Shown: positions 1 to 8,411 of the stretch, piece by piece
Layout of the letters: each line of letters opens with the position of its first letter
How positions within the stretch are numbered: position 1 is the first letter of the stretch
NCBI GenBank assembly: GCA_045534225.1
Contig: JAZSJJ010000010.1
Span: 1 to 20,102, forward strand
DNA length: 20,102 nt
Source: UMGS1649 sp045534225
GTDB taxonomy: Bacteria > Bacillota > Clostridia > TANB77 > CAG-465
Direction: 5' to 3'
The notes under the pieces: generated by a model
The model's database searches: none
What the model was told of the DNA's origin: nothing
The model's input: only the letters and a program-made list of their open reading frames with translations
Program-made: the position numbers and the translations under genes

Positions 1-444
1 ATAACAAGTGCACAATCACAATTATCAGGTATAACAAAAGGTTTACAAAACCAAATAACAGCTGCATACGATGGTAAAACATTAACAGGTGCAGAAGTTA
101 TAGCAGCTTTCCAACAATATGAAAGCTCAGAAATGTCTATAGTTGTACAAGTAGGAGCATTAAGAGGATATACAGGAAAATATAAATTAGATGATACTAA
201 ATTACAACAAGACAAATCTACAACAACACTTCCAGCAGCAACTCAATCATATCCAGGTGGTGTTTATTACACAGGTGGATATACAGAATTTGCAGCAAAT
301 GGTAGAACAACATTAACTAAATTACAAGCTACAGGAACAGGAAACATGGGTGTAAACGCATCTAAAACATTCTATAGCAGTGTAATTAAAGACTCTACAA
401 CAGATACAGTTGTTGGTATATTATTTATACAAAGAGCTGCATAG
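1..444 (+). CDS. Pilin-like surface protein, 5' end missing
   Basis: Frame 1 is open from the first base to the TAG at 442-444, giving 147 visible residues. The Met at 133 is internal, because the homologous motif lies upstream of it. The N-terminus, where its relatives carry a membrane helix, is outside the window. The visible part has YDGKTLTGAEV at residues 23-33. The core (LTGAEV, bases 82-99) matches a motif in the small genes at 586, 2466 and 2913. The rest is rich in Thr, Gly, Ala and Tyr, has no Cys, and looks like an exported beta-rich domain. It ends hydrophobic (VVGILFIQRAA). By analogy with its neighbours I infer a pilin-like subunit exported and assembled on the cell surface. It is followed by a hairpin and a 141-base gap, unlike the tight spacing downstream, so it could be the major, more abundant subunit. 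I do not recognise a named family. Confidence 0.6.
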   Translation: MTSAQSQLSGITKGLQNQITAAYDGKTLTGAEVIAAFQQYESSEMSIVVQVGALRGYTGKYKLDDTKLQQDKSTTTLPAATQSYPGGVYYTGGYTEFAANGRTTLTKLQATGTGNMGVNASKTFYSSVIKDSTTDTVVGILFIQRAA

Positions 445-460
445 TTAAATAAAAGTCCAG

Positions 461-499
461 TTTTTAGGCATATAATTATTAATATTGTATGCCTTAAAA
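461..499 (+). other. Intergenic stem-loop after the first pilin-like gene
   Basis: AGGCATA (466-472) pairs with TATGCCT (488-494). A T-run lies just outside the left arm and TAAAA outside the right, which could lengthen the stem. The 15-base loop is very AT-rich. No T-run follows the 3' arm, so this is not a standard terminator. A second weaker hairpin follows at 534-556: a 10-pair stem with two G-U pairs, whose 3' arm ends in five T's. Together they fill the gap before the ribosome site at 571. Plausible roles are partial termination, or protection of the upstream mRNA end so that the first gene is made in excess. No convincing -35/-10 pair was found in 445-585. Confidence 0.4.
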
Positions 500-585
500 C
501 GCTATTTATTAGTAAATGAAAATTGATAAATATAAGAGGAATTAAAAATTCTTTTTATACTTGTTAATTTAAGGGGGTGCACATA

Positions 586-1044
586 GTGGAACACGAATAC
601 TCGACAAAAGCTATTTTTATAGCACTTTCGTTATTTGTAATAATGCTAGTTATAACATTAATAATTAATTATTATACTGCAGCAAAAGAAATAGCGAAAC
701 AGGCACAATTAAAAACAGACATACCAGAAACTTTTGATGCTATAGTAAAAAATTATGATCAAGTAGAGGACAAGATTTCTGGAGCAGAATTACAATCTTT
801 AGTTAGAAAATATGCTTATGATAGTAAAGTAACTATAAATGTAGTTTCTATAAGTAATGATGATAGTCCAGAAAATCAAATAGCTAGAATAGATGAGGCA
901 TGGTATGACAATGACACAGGAATAGTTGATGAAAAAGAGTTGAGTACAATAAATCCTTCATGGGTAGTTCTAGTAGAAAAAGTAATTAATGGCGATTACA
1001 TAACATTAAATGTGCATTTAGATTATACAATAGATGCGTTATAA
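586..1044 (+). CDS. Small single-helix pilin-like protein
   Basis: 152 residues. I chose the GTG at 586 over the in-frame GTG at 577, because 577 lies inside the ribosome site AAGGGGG (571-577), which is spaced 8 bases from 586. A short polar N-terminus (VEHEYSTKA) precedes a hydrophobic helix at about residues 9-29. An amphipathic stretch and the motif ISGAEL (residues 64-69) follow. The same motif lies at nearly the same distance from the N-terminus in the genes at 2466 and 2913. The rest is an acidic exported-type domain ending in alternating hydrophobic residues. N-terminal helix plus small outer domain is the pattern of pilins, pseudopilins and TadE-type proteins, but no clear prepilin peptidase site is visible. 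The next gene starts 13 bases downstream. A role as a minor subunit of a surface structure is inferred from context. Confidence 0.65.
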   Translation: MEHEYSTKAIFIALSLFVIMLVITLIINYYTAAKEIAKQAQLKTDIPETFDAIVKNYDQVEDKISGAELQSLVRKYAYDSKVTINVVSISNDDSPENQIARIDEAWYDNDTGIVDEKELSTINPSWVVLVEKVINGDYITLNVHLDYTIDAL

Positions 1045-1057
1045 AGGGTGGTTATAA

Positions 1058-2452
1058 ATGGAAGAAAATATACAAGTTTTTCTTGGAGTATTTATATCAA
1101 TATTTCTACTTTTTATATTTCCAGTATATATGGCTTTTGAAAAGAAAGATGACGTTGCATACGTTTTAGCGTTGAGATTTACGCAAGAGTTTGTAGACAC
1201 TGCGAGGTCTAAAGGGTATATAACAAGAGACATGTATGCAGATTATAGAAATAAACTTGCAGTAACAGGCAATCATTACGATATTGTAATGACACATGAA
1301 CAAGTGAAGTTAGAACCAATGGTACAATACTACAAAAAAAATGCAGAGGGTAACTTAGTATTAGAAAAAACGACTTCAAAACAAGCTAAAGACGAAACAG
1401 ATGCAGAGGCATTAGCAGTAGGAATGGCTGATCCAGGAACATTTGGAATATATCCTTACTCTACAGATCAAGATCTTGAGGAATTCCTAAATAACTGGTA
1501 TAAGGGACTTGGATATGAAAAGATTGTTGAAACATATGAAGCAACAACTCAAGTTTATCCAGTGGAACATATTGAAGCTATATTAGAGCTTGAAAATAAA
1601 TTGTGGTTAGATGCAACTACAGATGATTTTGTTTGTGTGGATGAGGGAGAACCAGAAGATTTAACATCTTCACCAAAGAAAATAAATACTTGTAAGTATG
1701 CATATACAATGAATGAAGATGATATCTTCACAGTAATAATTAAAAACACAAATACAACACCTGCTACGTTAATGTATAACATGGTAACAGGAAACACACT
1801 TAAGAACAACACAAGAATATATGTAAATTACGGTGGGGCAGTAACAAACACAAGATGGTTTGGAAAAATAGACTACGAGAAAATGAAGCATGATGATTTA
1901 GATTTATATCTAATGGATTTAAAAAGTTTCTTTGAAGGTGAAAAAGAATTCAGTAAATCAACGCCAACAGCTACATACACGTACTTTACAGAAGCAAGTA
2001 GAGGATACGGTTACATGGTTGAGTTTGAAACTAGACCGTATGATACAACAGACTTACAAAAAGTAGGCACACAAGTTGCAACAGATGAAATAGAAAAGTA
2101 CAACTTTGCATGGGGAACTGATGCTACTAATGTTGGAATGGAATTAAGTGTTGGACTTAATGGGGTATGTATTTTAGGTAGATATAGCAGTACGAATACG
2201 AAAGTGTTATTATCATATCCTGTAGCTATAACTGGATATACTAAAATAAGAGTTAGAGTAGATAGACGAAAAGTTGGAACTAGTTCATATAAATATAAAG
2301 CTATACTTTATGTCAATGATAAAAGAGTTGGAGAAACTGAAGAACTAGATACAAGAATAGTAGTTTATAGATTAGGTCAAGGATTAGTAAATAGCGCAAG
2401 ACAAAATTTTGAAGGAGTAATAAGAAATATTAAGCTATATTATAACGGATAG
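1058..2452 (+). CDS. Membrane-anchored surface protein with C-terminal LamG-like domain
   Basis: 464 residues, ATG at 1058 after AAAGGGTGG (1044-1052). A membrane helix spans about residues 6-27. Residues 31-80 (from DDVAYVLAL to TGNHYD) align without gaps to residues 31-80 of the gene at 3320, with about 19 of 50 identical. A second shared block has an NTN motif, LMYNM and YGGAV (about residues 225-265). From about residue 300 the protein differs: alternating strands with EFETRPY, SVGLNGV, IRVRVD, LYVNDKRVGE and the end motif FEGVIRNIKLYYNG. This is the pattern of LamG/concanavalin-like jelly-roll domains, which often bind glycans. I infer a carrier module that places a binding domain outside the cell, perhaps at a filament tip. 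The stop TAG overlaps the next gene's ribosome site, so expression is coupled. The LamG call rests on pattern only. Confidence 0.65.
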   Translation: MEENIQVFLGVFISIFLLFIFPVYMAFEKKDDVAYVLALRFTQEFVDTARSKGYITRDMYADYRNKLAVTGNHYDIVMTHEQVKLEPMVQYYKKNAEGNLVLEKTTSKQAKDETDAEALAVGMADPGTFGIYPYSTDQDLEEFLNNWYKGLGYEKIVETYEATTQVYPVEHIEAILELENKLWLDATTDDFVCVDEGEPEDLTSSPKKINTCKYAYTMNEDDIFTVIIKNTNTTPATLMYNMVTGNTLKNNTRIYVNYGGAVTNTRWFGKIDYEKMKHDDLDLYLMDLKSFFEGEKEFSKSTPTATYTYFTEASRGYGYMVEFETRPYDTTDLQKVGTQVATDEIEKYNFAWGTDATNVGMELSVGLNGVCILGRYSSTNTKVLLSYPVAITGYTKIRVRVDRRKVGTSSYKYKAILYVNDKRVGETEELDTRIVVYRLGQGLVNSARQNFEGVIRNIKLYYNG

Positions 2453-2465
2453 GAGGAAAAGCTAA

Positions 2466-2900
2466 ATGGACGACACATCAACAAGGGCGATAAATTTTGC
2501 AGTGGCATTAATAGTAACATTGGTTATAGTTACACTAGTAGTTGCTTCATTTAGCAAAATTAAAGAAGTCTATTCATTAACAAAAAATACAGATATTTCT
2601 TTACATGGTAGATTTGAAAACATATATCAAACATACGATGGAAAAGAATTAAATGGAATGGGCTTATTAAATACAATAAAGAAATTTGAAGACGCTACAG
2701 ATATAATTAGTGATGTTACTTATCCAAGTAGTGCATCGGTAAAATCTACAGCGACACTTCAAGGAAAAAGGGAGTCTACTTTATTAAAAGAATATTTGAA
2801 ACAAAATAAAAAAGTTGGAACACACACATTTAGATATTCAAACAAATATAAAGTAGAAGTTAAAGATGTAGATGGTAAAACAGTAATAAACTTTAAGTAG
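2466..2900 (+). CDS. Small single-helix pilin-like protein
   Basis: 144 residues, ATG at 2466 with AGGAGGA at 2451-2457 overlapping the previous stop. The N-terminus STRAINFA leads into a strongly hydrophobic helix (about residues 9-29), resembling STKAIFIA in the gene at 586. YDGKELNGMGL at residues 57-67 matches YDGKTLTGAEV of the partial gene at the window start, though the Glu of the motif is Gly here. A Lys-rich outer domain follows, ending KVEVKDVDGKTVINFK, which reads like paired beta strands. No Cys is present. The family is unnamed to me. I infer a minor pilin-like subunit from size, topology, motif and place in the operon. Confidence 0.65.
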   Translation: MDDTSTRAINFAVALIVTLVIVTLVVASFSKIKEVYSLTKNTDISLHGRFENIYQTYDGKELNGMGLLNTIKKFEDATDIISDVTYPSSASVKSTATLQGKRESTLLKEYLKQNKKVGTHTFRYSNKYKVEVKDVDGKTVINFK

Positions 2901-2912
2901 GAGGTGGATAGC

Positions 2913-3302
2913 GTGGAAAACTCAGCATACGATGCCGTAATAATAGCAGTAAACACATTGGTATTTATGGTAGCGGTTTCAGTAGGAATGTTGCTAATGA
3001 CAACTGTAAATAGAATGGTAGAATATACAAAAGAAATAGCGGATTCCGAAATAGGCGGAAACTTAATTCAAGAATTTGGTGATTTACAAGAAAGAACATA
3101 TACAGGTGCTGAAGTTTACGCGGTATATGGCCAAGCACTTAAAGGAGAACTTACAGGATATACTATAAAAGTAAAATCAGGTGGTTCGTTATCAGATATA
3201 GAAATATATGGCTCACAATATGGTATGGCGCAATTAGATGCAACGTTTATATTAGATTGTACGGGAGCTAAAAGTTATACATTTGTAAAACAAGATGATT
3301 AG
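2913..3302 (+). CDS. Small single-helix pilin-like protein
   Basis: 129 residues. The GTG at 2913 is preferred to the in-frame GTG at 2904, which falls within the ribosome site AGGAGGTGG (2899-2907); 2913 lies 8 bases after AGGAGG. The site itself begins in the stop codon of the previous gene, so translation is probably coupled. The helix covers about residues 8-31. YTGAEV at residues 63-68 repeats the motif of the other small genes at the same position. The C-terminal part has a Gly/Tyr-rich strand region (IEIYGSQYGMAQLDATFIL) and one Cys. It is the fourth member of the small paralogous set, divergent outside the helix and the motif. The function, an assembly subunit of a surface structure, is inferred. 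Confidence 0.65.
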   Translation: MENSAYDAVIIAVNTLVFMVAVSVGMLLMTTVNRMVEYTKEIADSEIGGNLIQEFGDLQERTYTGAEVYAVYGQALKGELTGYTIKVKSGGSLSDIEIYGSQYGMAQLDATFILDCTGAKSYTFVKQDD

Positions 3303-3319
3303 TAGAAGGGAAAATGTAG

Positions 3320-6300
3320 ATGAGAGATACAATAAGTATTATATTCGCCTCGATTTTCATGGTCCTCGTAATAGTAATATTACCGCTATTTAGTATATTA
3401 GATAGGCAGGACAATATAGCATACAATGTTGTATTAACACAAACAAGTAAGTTTGTAGATGAAATAAGGGCAAATGGATTTATAACAGAAAATCAATATG
3501 AAGCTTTTGTTAGTTCTTTAGCAGCAACAGGAAATACTTATAAAGTTACGCTAGAAGCATATAAACATACTCTAATACCTGCTACTAATGCATCAGGTAC
3601 AATAATACAAGATACATTCGTAGATGAATTAGAGTTGTATAATACAAAAGACATAATAGATTATCTTACAAATAAAGAGGTAAACGAAGAAGTTGATGAT
3701 TCAAATAGAAAACAAAATGTTTATCTGTTTGAAAAACAAGATGAAATATATGTAAGGGTATACAATACAAACATAACAGCAGGAAGCGTTATGTATAATA
3801 TGTTAATGGGAGCTGTTGATACAAAAGTTATAGATGTAACATACGGTGGAGCAGTTAACAATGTGAACTGGGAATTATATAACAAGATGACTATAGAAAC
3901 GATAGCAACACCAAAGGTTATATTATCTGTTCCAGTAAATGCAGAAAATAGTATCAATGTAATTGAAGATGAAACAGGACCAATAACAGGCGAGTTCATG
4001 TCAAATGAACAATTAAAAGATTATGAGTGCGTAGTTGAAGATTATGGCGCGTTATTTGCAACACCAAAAGAAATGTGCGAAGATATACCAGCAGATGACG
4101 TATATAAATATAGATATGATTTACAAGAAGAAAAGAATAGAACAATAACCATAGCAGTTAAGTTTGATGATGTAACACAAATACAAGTAAGAAATCCAAA
4201 TTTTATAGATTATGTGTATGATATATTCTCATATGATGATTGGAGCTACATTAAATCTAATGAATTGTTTGATAAAGATGCAACGAACATAGCAAACAGA
4301 TCATCAGCAGAAAAATTCGTAATAGAAAATTATATAGTTTTATCTGGAATAGAAGCAGATATAAATTTAACAACTAAAAATAATGTTGGCACAAAACATG
4401 ATTTCAATATAGAGCTAACAAACGTAAGAATAGCAACAGTAGATGCAATAACAGAAATAGCAAGTGTATCTGTTCTACCTGGACTTGGTAGAAATGAATA
4501 TCACGATTTAACAATAGGTGATGAAACAATAAAATTTGAAGTAACAACTAAGTCAGAAGATCAAGAGCTTGCAATATTAGGACCATATAACTGGAAACAA
4601 TTATTAAAAACAAAAGTTATAGCTGCTTCTGCAATAGCAACAGATCCATTAATAGTATTTAGAAATCAAGAAATATTCTTTAGAGTACAATTTACTGGAT
4701 TTGCTAAAAAACCAGAAGAGATGGTAACAATTATTAGCAACAAATTAAAGGTGATAAGAGAAAGTGTTGAAAAAGAAGTAGAAAATGCAAGTGTATCTTT
4801 ACAATACTTCACACCAAAACAAATGCAAGAAGACTATGGCGTAACTATTGATGGAGATTCAATATTAGTAAAACTTAAATATACAAATTCACATTACTTA
4901 GAAGGAAACAGATATCTATACCTAGATGAAAAATGGATAGACGACATGCCAGAAAAATATAGCCAGGAAGTATTCTACTTAGATAGAGATACAAAAAATC
5001 CAGATGAACCAAGATTATTATTAGATGGTATTGAAGGAAATAATGGTTGGTATATATCTGATGTAGGTATATCAGTTTCAAGATTGTCTGATCCAGGACA
5101 AACTCCAGGAGTTTCGAGAGTGACAAGTGAGGGAGTAGCAGTAGCAACTGTAGCTTCTGGAATATGGAGAACTACAGTAGAAATGTCAGGGGCACAAACA
5201 TTAGCTCCAGCGGACTTAGATGATGTTGCTAAGGTAAGCGCAAACGGAACAACAACCGTTAAGTTAAAGACAGAAGACTATGCGGGGAATGCATATACAT
5301 TCCCAAACAAAACTATAAATGTGGACAAAATGAGTCCATCAACACCAGTATTAACAATACCGACAGCACCAGCAGGTGGTTGGTATACAACTAATGTAAC
5401 TATAAAAGTTGCAACAGGAACAGATTCTCACAGTGGTTTTGATAAAACTACTTACCTAATAGAAGGTGCAAATGCTACTGGAAGTGAAAAAACATATACA
5501 GGAACAATAGTATTAACTGAATCAGGTATTAGTAGAGTTACAATAAAAAATTATGATGTTGCTGGTAATACTTCAACTGTTACAAGAGAAATTAAAATAG
5601 ATAAAGGTGAACCACCGGTTGTAACATTTGAAAATATTAATGGATTAAAGAAAAACGATGATACAGAATGGTATCATACAGATGTTGAAACAAGAATAAC
5701 AGTACATTATACTGGTTCACTTACACAAAGTGAAACATCACATTATGAAGTAGTAGGACCAACACCGGTAGCTAAAACAGAATTTTCAGGTGACATACTA
5801 GACATTATACTACACGGTAATGGTATTCATACTATAAAGGTATATACTTCAACTACGACAGGAGTAACTTCAACATATGAACATGTAGTAAAAATAGATG
5901 AAGATGCACCAAAAACACCACAGATTTCATTATCAGGAACAAAAGAAAAATTTAGATTACCAAATGAATCTGGTGTTATTGAAGAAGAAGAAGCATCTTG
6001 GTTCTCATCTGATGTAGTAGCAACAATAACATTAGACGAAGACGTAGGTGATTCGGGTGTAGATAAATTTACATATACTACACAATTTAATGAAGAAGAA
6101 CCGGTAGAAGTTAAAGATGTGCCAAGTGGTACTACAATAACTTTTGATAGAGAAGGAACAACATTATTAACTATTATAGCGACAGACAACGCAGGTAATG
6201 AAGAAGTTTATCAAGAGTATATAAGAATAGATAAGACAAAACCAACAGCTGCTACACCAGTTGTTAATGCAATACTTGGAGAAAACGATTGGTATACATC

Positions 6301-7165
6301 ATCAGCATATATTTCTTACGAAAATGAAGGAGATGATGTAAGCGGAATAAGCTATGTAACAATAGAAATTCTATCTCAAAATGCTTCAGGTGACTGGGTT
6401 CATGAATCTGATGATGTTTGGGATATATCTGAAGATACTGCGGGTAAAAAAGTAATATTAACAACATATAATGGAGCTGCACTTTCAGAAACATCAGAAA
6501 TAATAGTTAAGATAGATACACAAGAACCAACGGCGCCGACAATAAATCTAACTACTGCTGGAACAGTAGGTTTTGAAGAATCATCAATATATATGACAAA
6601 TGGTGCAGTAACAGGTGCTATAACCGCCGGTGTAGACCAACCAAAGGATGGAGTTAAGTCTGGCGTATGGAAAACAACATATGAAATTTCGTTAGATGGT
6701 GCTGGATATCAAGATGAAACAGAAGGACTATCAGTTACAGTTCCAGGAACAGACGGCTATGATCAATATTATTCAATTATAGCAAGAACATATGATAACG
6801 CCGGAAATTATGCAGAGGAATCAGCGACATTCAGAATTAACCAAAGAAGACCAGATGCACCGGAAATAGTTGCTATAAATGGAGTAAGTGTTGAAGGCGG
6901 AACGGCTATAGGTGAACCTGGTTCAGGAAGCATAACAATAGCTGGTGCAATAGGAACAGAATTAAATATATATGTAGCTGGAAGCCTTACAAATACAATT
7001 ACAAATGCAACAGATACAGAGATTACAGATGCATCTTGTGGATGCTCATTTAGTGAGGGTGTATCATACACTATTTATGTAACGATAAAAGATAGATTTG
7101 GACAAACAAGTTCGCCAAGTGCGACAGTAACATATGAATGTAGAACAGGAGGGGAATACGATTAA
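3320..7165 (+). CDS. Large membrane-anchored adhesin-like protein with Ig-like repeats
   Basis: 1281 residues, ATG at 3320 after GAAGGGA (3305-3311). A membrane helix (about residues 6-27) is followed by a module at 31-80 collinear with that of the gene at 1058. A shared block with NTN, VMYNM and YGGAV follows (about 155-180). Residues 180-570 are an acidic beta-rich region I cannot assign. From about 570 come roughly six repeats of about 100 residues. Each opens with W-Y/F and an S/T-rich strand (GWYISDV, GWYTTNV, EWYHTDV, SWFSSDV, DWYTSSA, SIYMTNG). Most contain an SG motif and end D-x-AGN followed by a strand and IDK-x-P. This is the signature of Ig-like repeats common in Gram-positive surface proteins (OmpL47-like/Big families). 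A last Ig-like unit (about 1195-1281) carries Cys1240, Cys1242 and Cys1274. There is no LPxTG. It probably acts as a long stalk or adhesin fixed by its N-terminal helix. The stop overlaps the next start by one base. Confidence 0.75.
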   Translation: MRDTISIIFASIFMVLVIVILPLFSILDRQDNIAYNVVLTQTSKFVDEIRANGFITENQYEAFVSSLAATGNTYKVTLEAYKHTLIPATNASGTIIQDTFVDELELYNTKDIIDYLTNKEVNEEVDDSNRKQNVYLFEKQDEIYVRVYNTNITAGSVMYNMLMGAVDTKVIDVTYGGAVNNVNWELYNKMTIETIATPKVILSVPVNAENSINVIEDETGPITGEFMSNEQLKDYECVVEDYGALFATPKEMCEDIPADDVYKYRYDLQEEKNRTITIAVKFDDVTQIQVRNPNFIDYVYDIFSYDDWSYIKSNELFDKDATNIANRSSAEKFVIENYIVLSGIEADINLTTKNNVGTKHDFNIELTNVRIATVDAITEIASVSVLPGLGRNEYHDLTIGDETIKFEVTTKSEDQELAILGPYNWKQLLKTKVIAASAIATDPLIVFRNQEIFFRVQFTGFAKKPEEMVTIISNKLKVIRESVEKEVENASVSLQYFTPKQMQEDYGVTIDGDSILVKLKYTNSHYLEGNRYLYLDEKWIDDMPEKYSQEVFYLDRDTKNPDEPRLLLDGIEGNNGWYISDVGISVSRLSDPGQTPGVSRVTSEGVAVATVASGIWRTTVEMSGAQTLAPADLDDVAKVSANGTTTVKLKTEDYAGNAYTFPNKTINVDKMSPSTPVLTIPTAPAGGWYTTNVTIKVATGTDSHSGFDKTTYLIEGANATGSEKTYTGTIVLTESGISRVTIKNYDVAGNTSTVTREIKIDKGEPPVVTFENINGLKKNDDTEWYHTDVETRITVHYTGSLTQSETSHYEVVGPTPVAKTEFSGDILDIILHGNGIHTIKVYTSTTTGVTSTYEHVVKIDEDAPKTPQISLSGTKEKFRLPNESGVIEEEEASWFSSDVVATITLDEDVGDSGVDKFTYTTQFNEEEPVEVKDVPSGTTITFDREGTTLLTIIATDNAGNEEVYQEYIRIDKTKPTAATPVVNAILGENDWYTSSAYISYENEGDDVSGISYVTIEILSQNASGDWVHESDDVWDISEDTAGKKVILTTYNGAALSETSEIIVKIDTQEPTAPTINLTTAGTVGFEESSIYMTNGAVTGAITAGVDQPKDGVKSGVWKTTYEISLDGAGYQDETEGLSVTVPGTDGYDQYYSIIARTYDNAGNYAEESATFRINQRRPDAPEIVAINGVSVEGGTAIGEPGSGSITIAGAIGTELNIYVAGSLTNTITNATDTEITDASCGCSFSEGVSYTIYVTIKDRFGQTSSPSATVTYECRTGGEYD
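5000..6860 (+). repeat. Tandem Ig-like protein repeats within the large adhesin gene
   Basis: Roughly six protein-level repeats open near bases 5041, 5376, 5660, 5991, 6283 and 6575, a period of about 285-335 bases. They are diverged at the DNA level; I saw no long identical DNA blocks. That argues for old duplication under selection rather than recent slippage. Key residues are the opening Trp-Tyr, a central Ser-Gly, the closing Asp-x-Ala-Gly-Asn and the linker Ile-Asp-Lys-x-x-Pro. The sixth unit has lost the Trp. Confidence 0.7.
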
Positions 7166-8403
7166 TGAAATTGACAGATTATTCTATGATTTTTATTGCG
7201 ATATTCCTCCCTATCGTAATAATAGCTTTTGTAAATACATCTTTTATGATAAAATCAGAGAAGAACGAAATATATTACAAAGCAATAATTAATTCTGCAA
7301 CCAAAGACGCTGTGGCAGCAATGAAGCAAGTCGAAGGTTCAGATATAGATTATGGATATTCTGGTATCGTAGATAAAAAAGTAAGTATAAATCCAGAACA
7401 AGCCATAAAAACATTTTACAACTCATTAGCTAATAACTTTGGAGTTAAAGATAATGTAAATGCATTAGAAAGATTAAAAATGTTTATTCCTGTAATAGCA
7501 ATAATAGACTATGATGGAGTATATATACATTCTTTAGAAGACACTTCGGGTGGTAAAATAGAGTTTGTAACTAAACCTAAAGTAAAATATACATATACAT
7601 ATGTAATTGCAAAACAAGAAGTAGATCCTATAACACATGAAAAGAAATATGATATAATGAATGTAACAGATGTAGAAAATATAGGGTTGCTCGAAATGTT
7701 ATCTAATGTTGTTTATGAAATAACATATACAATGGATGACTATGTTTATCTTAATATATATAAAAGATCAGGCTTTGATCCAGACGAAGAAAAGAAAAAT
7801 TTAATAGTAAGTAAAGGTTTTTACTTAACAGATATGGAAAATAATAAAGAGCTTGTTTATACTGAAGATTTAGTATCTGAAGTAGAAAAAGAATTAAGAG
7901 AAAAAATAGTTACACATTTAAGCGAAAAAAGAAGAGATGTTATAGCTAAAACAGGAATGAAACATATTTCTTACGCTATAAATCATCACAATGATTTTGC
8001 TGGACATACAGGAATTGATTATAAATTCACATTCGCAGTAGATTCAGACACAGCTTGGTTTGAAACAATGAATGGTATAGGTCTTATTTCAGTAGTTCAA
8101 GGAATATCATTAGGAAACAGATACTTAAACTATAAATCATATAGTGCAGCGGAGTTATCCGAAACAAGAAAATATTACGTTAGTGCTGCTCTAGAAGAAG
8201 ATACAAAAGAACCTGAGACGCCTGGAGCGACAAGGGAGAAAAGGTATTATCTAGAGTATGACCTATATCATGCATCTACAAAATGTCTTGTATATGAATA
8301 TTATATAAGCATGGCGAAAGATACAGTAGTGCCTACATATTATCAAAGTAAGGCACAAGCAGCGACACAAGGGTATTATGCGTGTCCAATTTGTAAACCA
8401 TAG
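7165..8403 (+). CDS. Membrane-anchored protein with C-terminal His/Cys metal-binding-type motif
   Basis: 412 residues. The ATG at 7165 overlaps the previous stop (TAATG) and follows AGGAGGGG (7147-7154). A hydrophobic helix covers about residues 7-29. It is followed by a charged helix-like stretch (NEIYYKAIINSATKDAV) that recalls the post-membrane module of the two larger proteins. The segment PVIAIIDYDGVYIHS (about 109-123) looks like a strand pair. The C-terminus has His369, Cys374, Cys407 and Cys410, in the arrangement Tyr-His-x4-Cys, then Gly-Tyr-x2-Cys-Pro-x-Cys-Lys-Pro at the very end. This resembles the YHxxxC...A...GY.PC..C.P motif known in Gram-positive secreted proteins and Ada-type zinc sites. 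Its role, metal binding or a disulfide cap, is open. Context suggests a structural or assembly part of the surface system. Confidence 0.6.
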   Translation: MKLTDYSMIFIAIFLPIVIIAFVNTSFMIKSEKNEIYYKAIINSATKDAVAAMKQVEGSDIDYGYSGIVDKKVSINPEQAIKTFYNSLANNFGVKDNVNALERLKMFIPVIAIIDYDGVYIHSLEDTSGGKIEFVTKPKVKYTYTYVIAKQEVDPITHEKKYDIMNVTDVENIGLLEMLSNVVYEITYTMDDYVYLNIYKRSGFDPDEEKKNLIVSKGFYLTDMENNKELVYTEDLVSEVEKELREKIVTHLSEKRRDVIAKTGMKHISYAINHHNDFAGHTGIDYKFTFAVDSDTAWFETMNGIGLISVVQGISLGNRYLNYKSYSAAELSETRKYYVSAALEEDTKEPETPGATREKRYYLEYDLYHASTKCLVYEYYISMAKDTVVPTYYQSKAQAATQGYYACPICKP

Positions 8404-8411
8404 GGGGATAT

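Noticed and set aside
577..585. GTG at 577 as start of the first complete small gene
   Set aside because: It is part of the ribosome site AAGGGGG; the GTG at 586 has correct spacing.
1555..1812. Minus-strand open frames across the surface operon (such as 1555-1812, 3721-3999, 4875-5147, 5827-6189, 13065-13361)
   Set aside because: They are antisense to well-supported genes, follow their codon bias, have no ribosome sites and give low-complexity hydrophobic or Leu/His-rich proteins.
2904..2912. GTG at 2904 as start of the fourth small gene
   Set aside because: It lies inside AGGAGGTGG; the GTG at 2913 is 8 bases after the core.
5000..6860. Recent DNA-level tandem repeat or CRISPR-like array
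   Set aside because: The period is about 100 codons and only protein motifs are shared; no short identical repeats with spacers exist.
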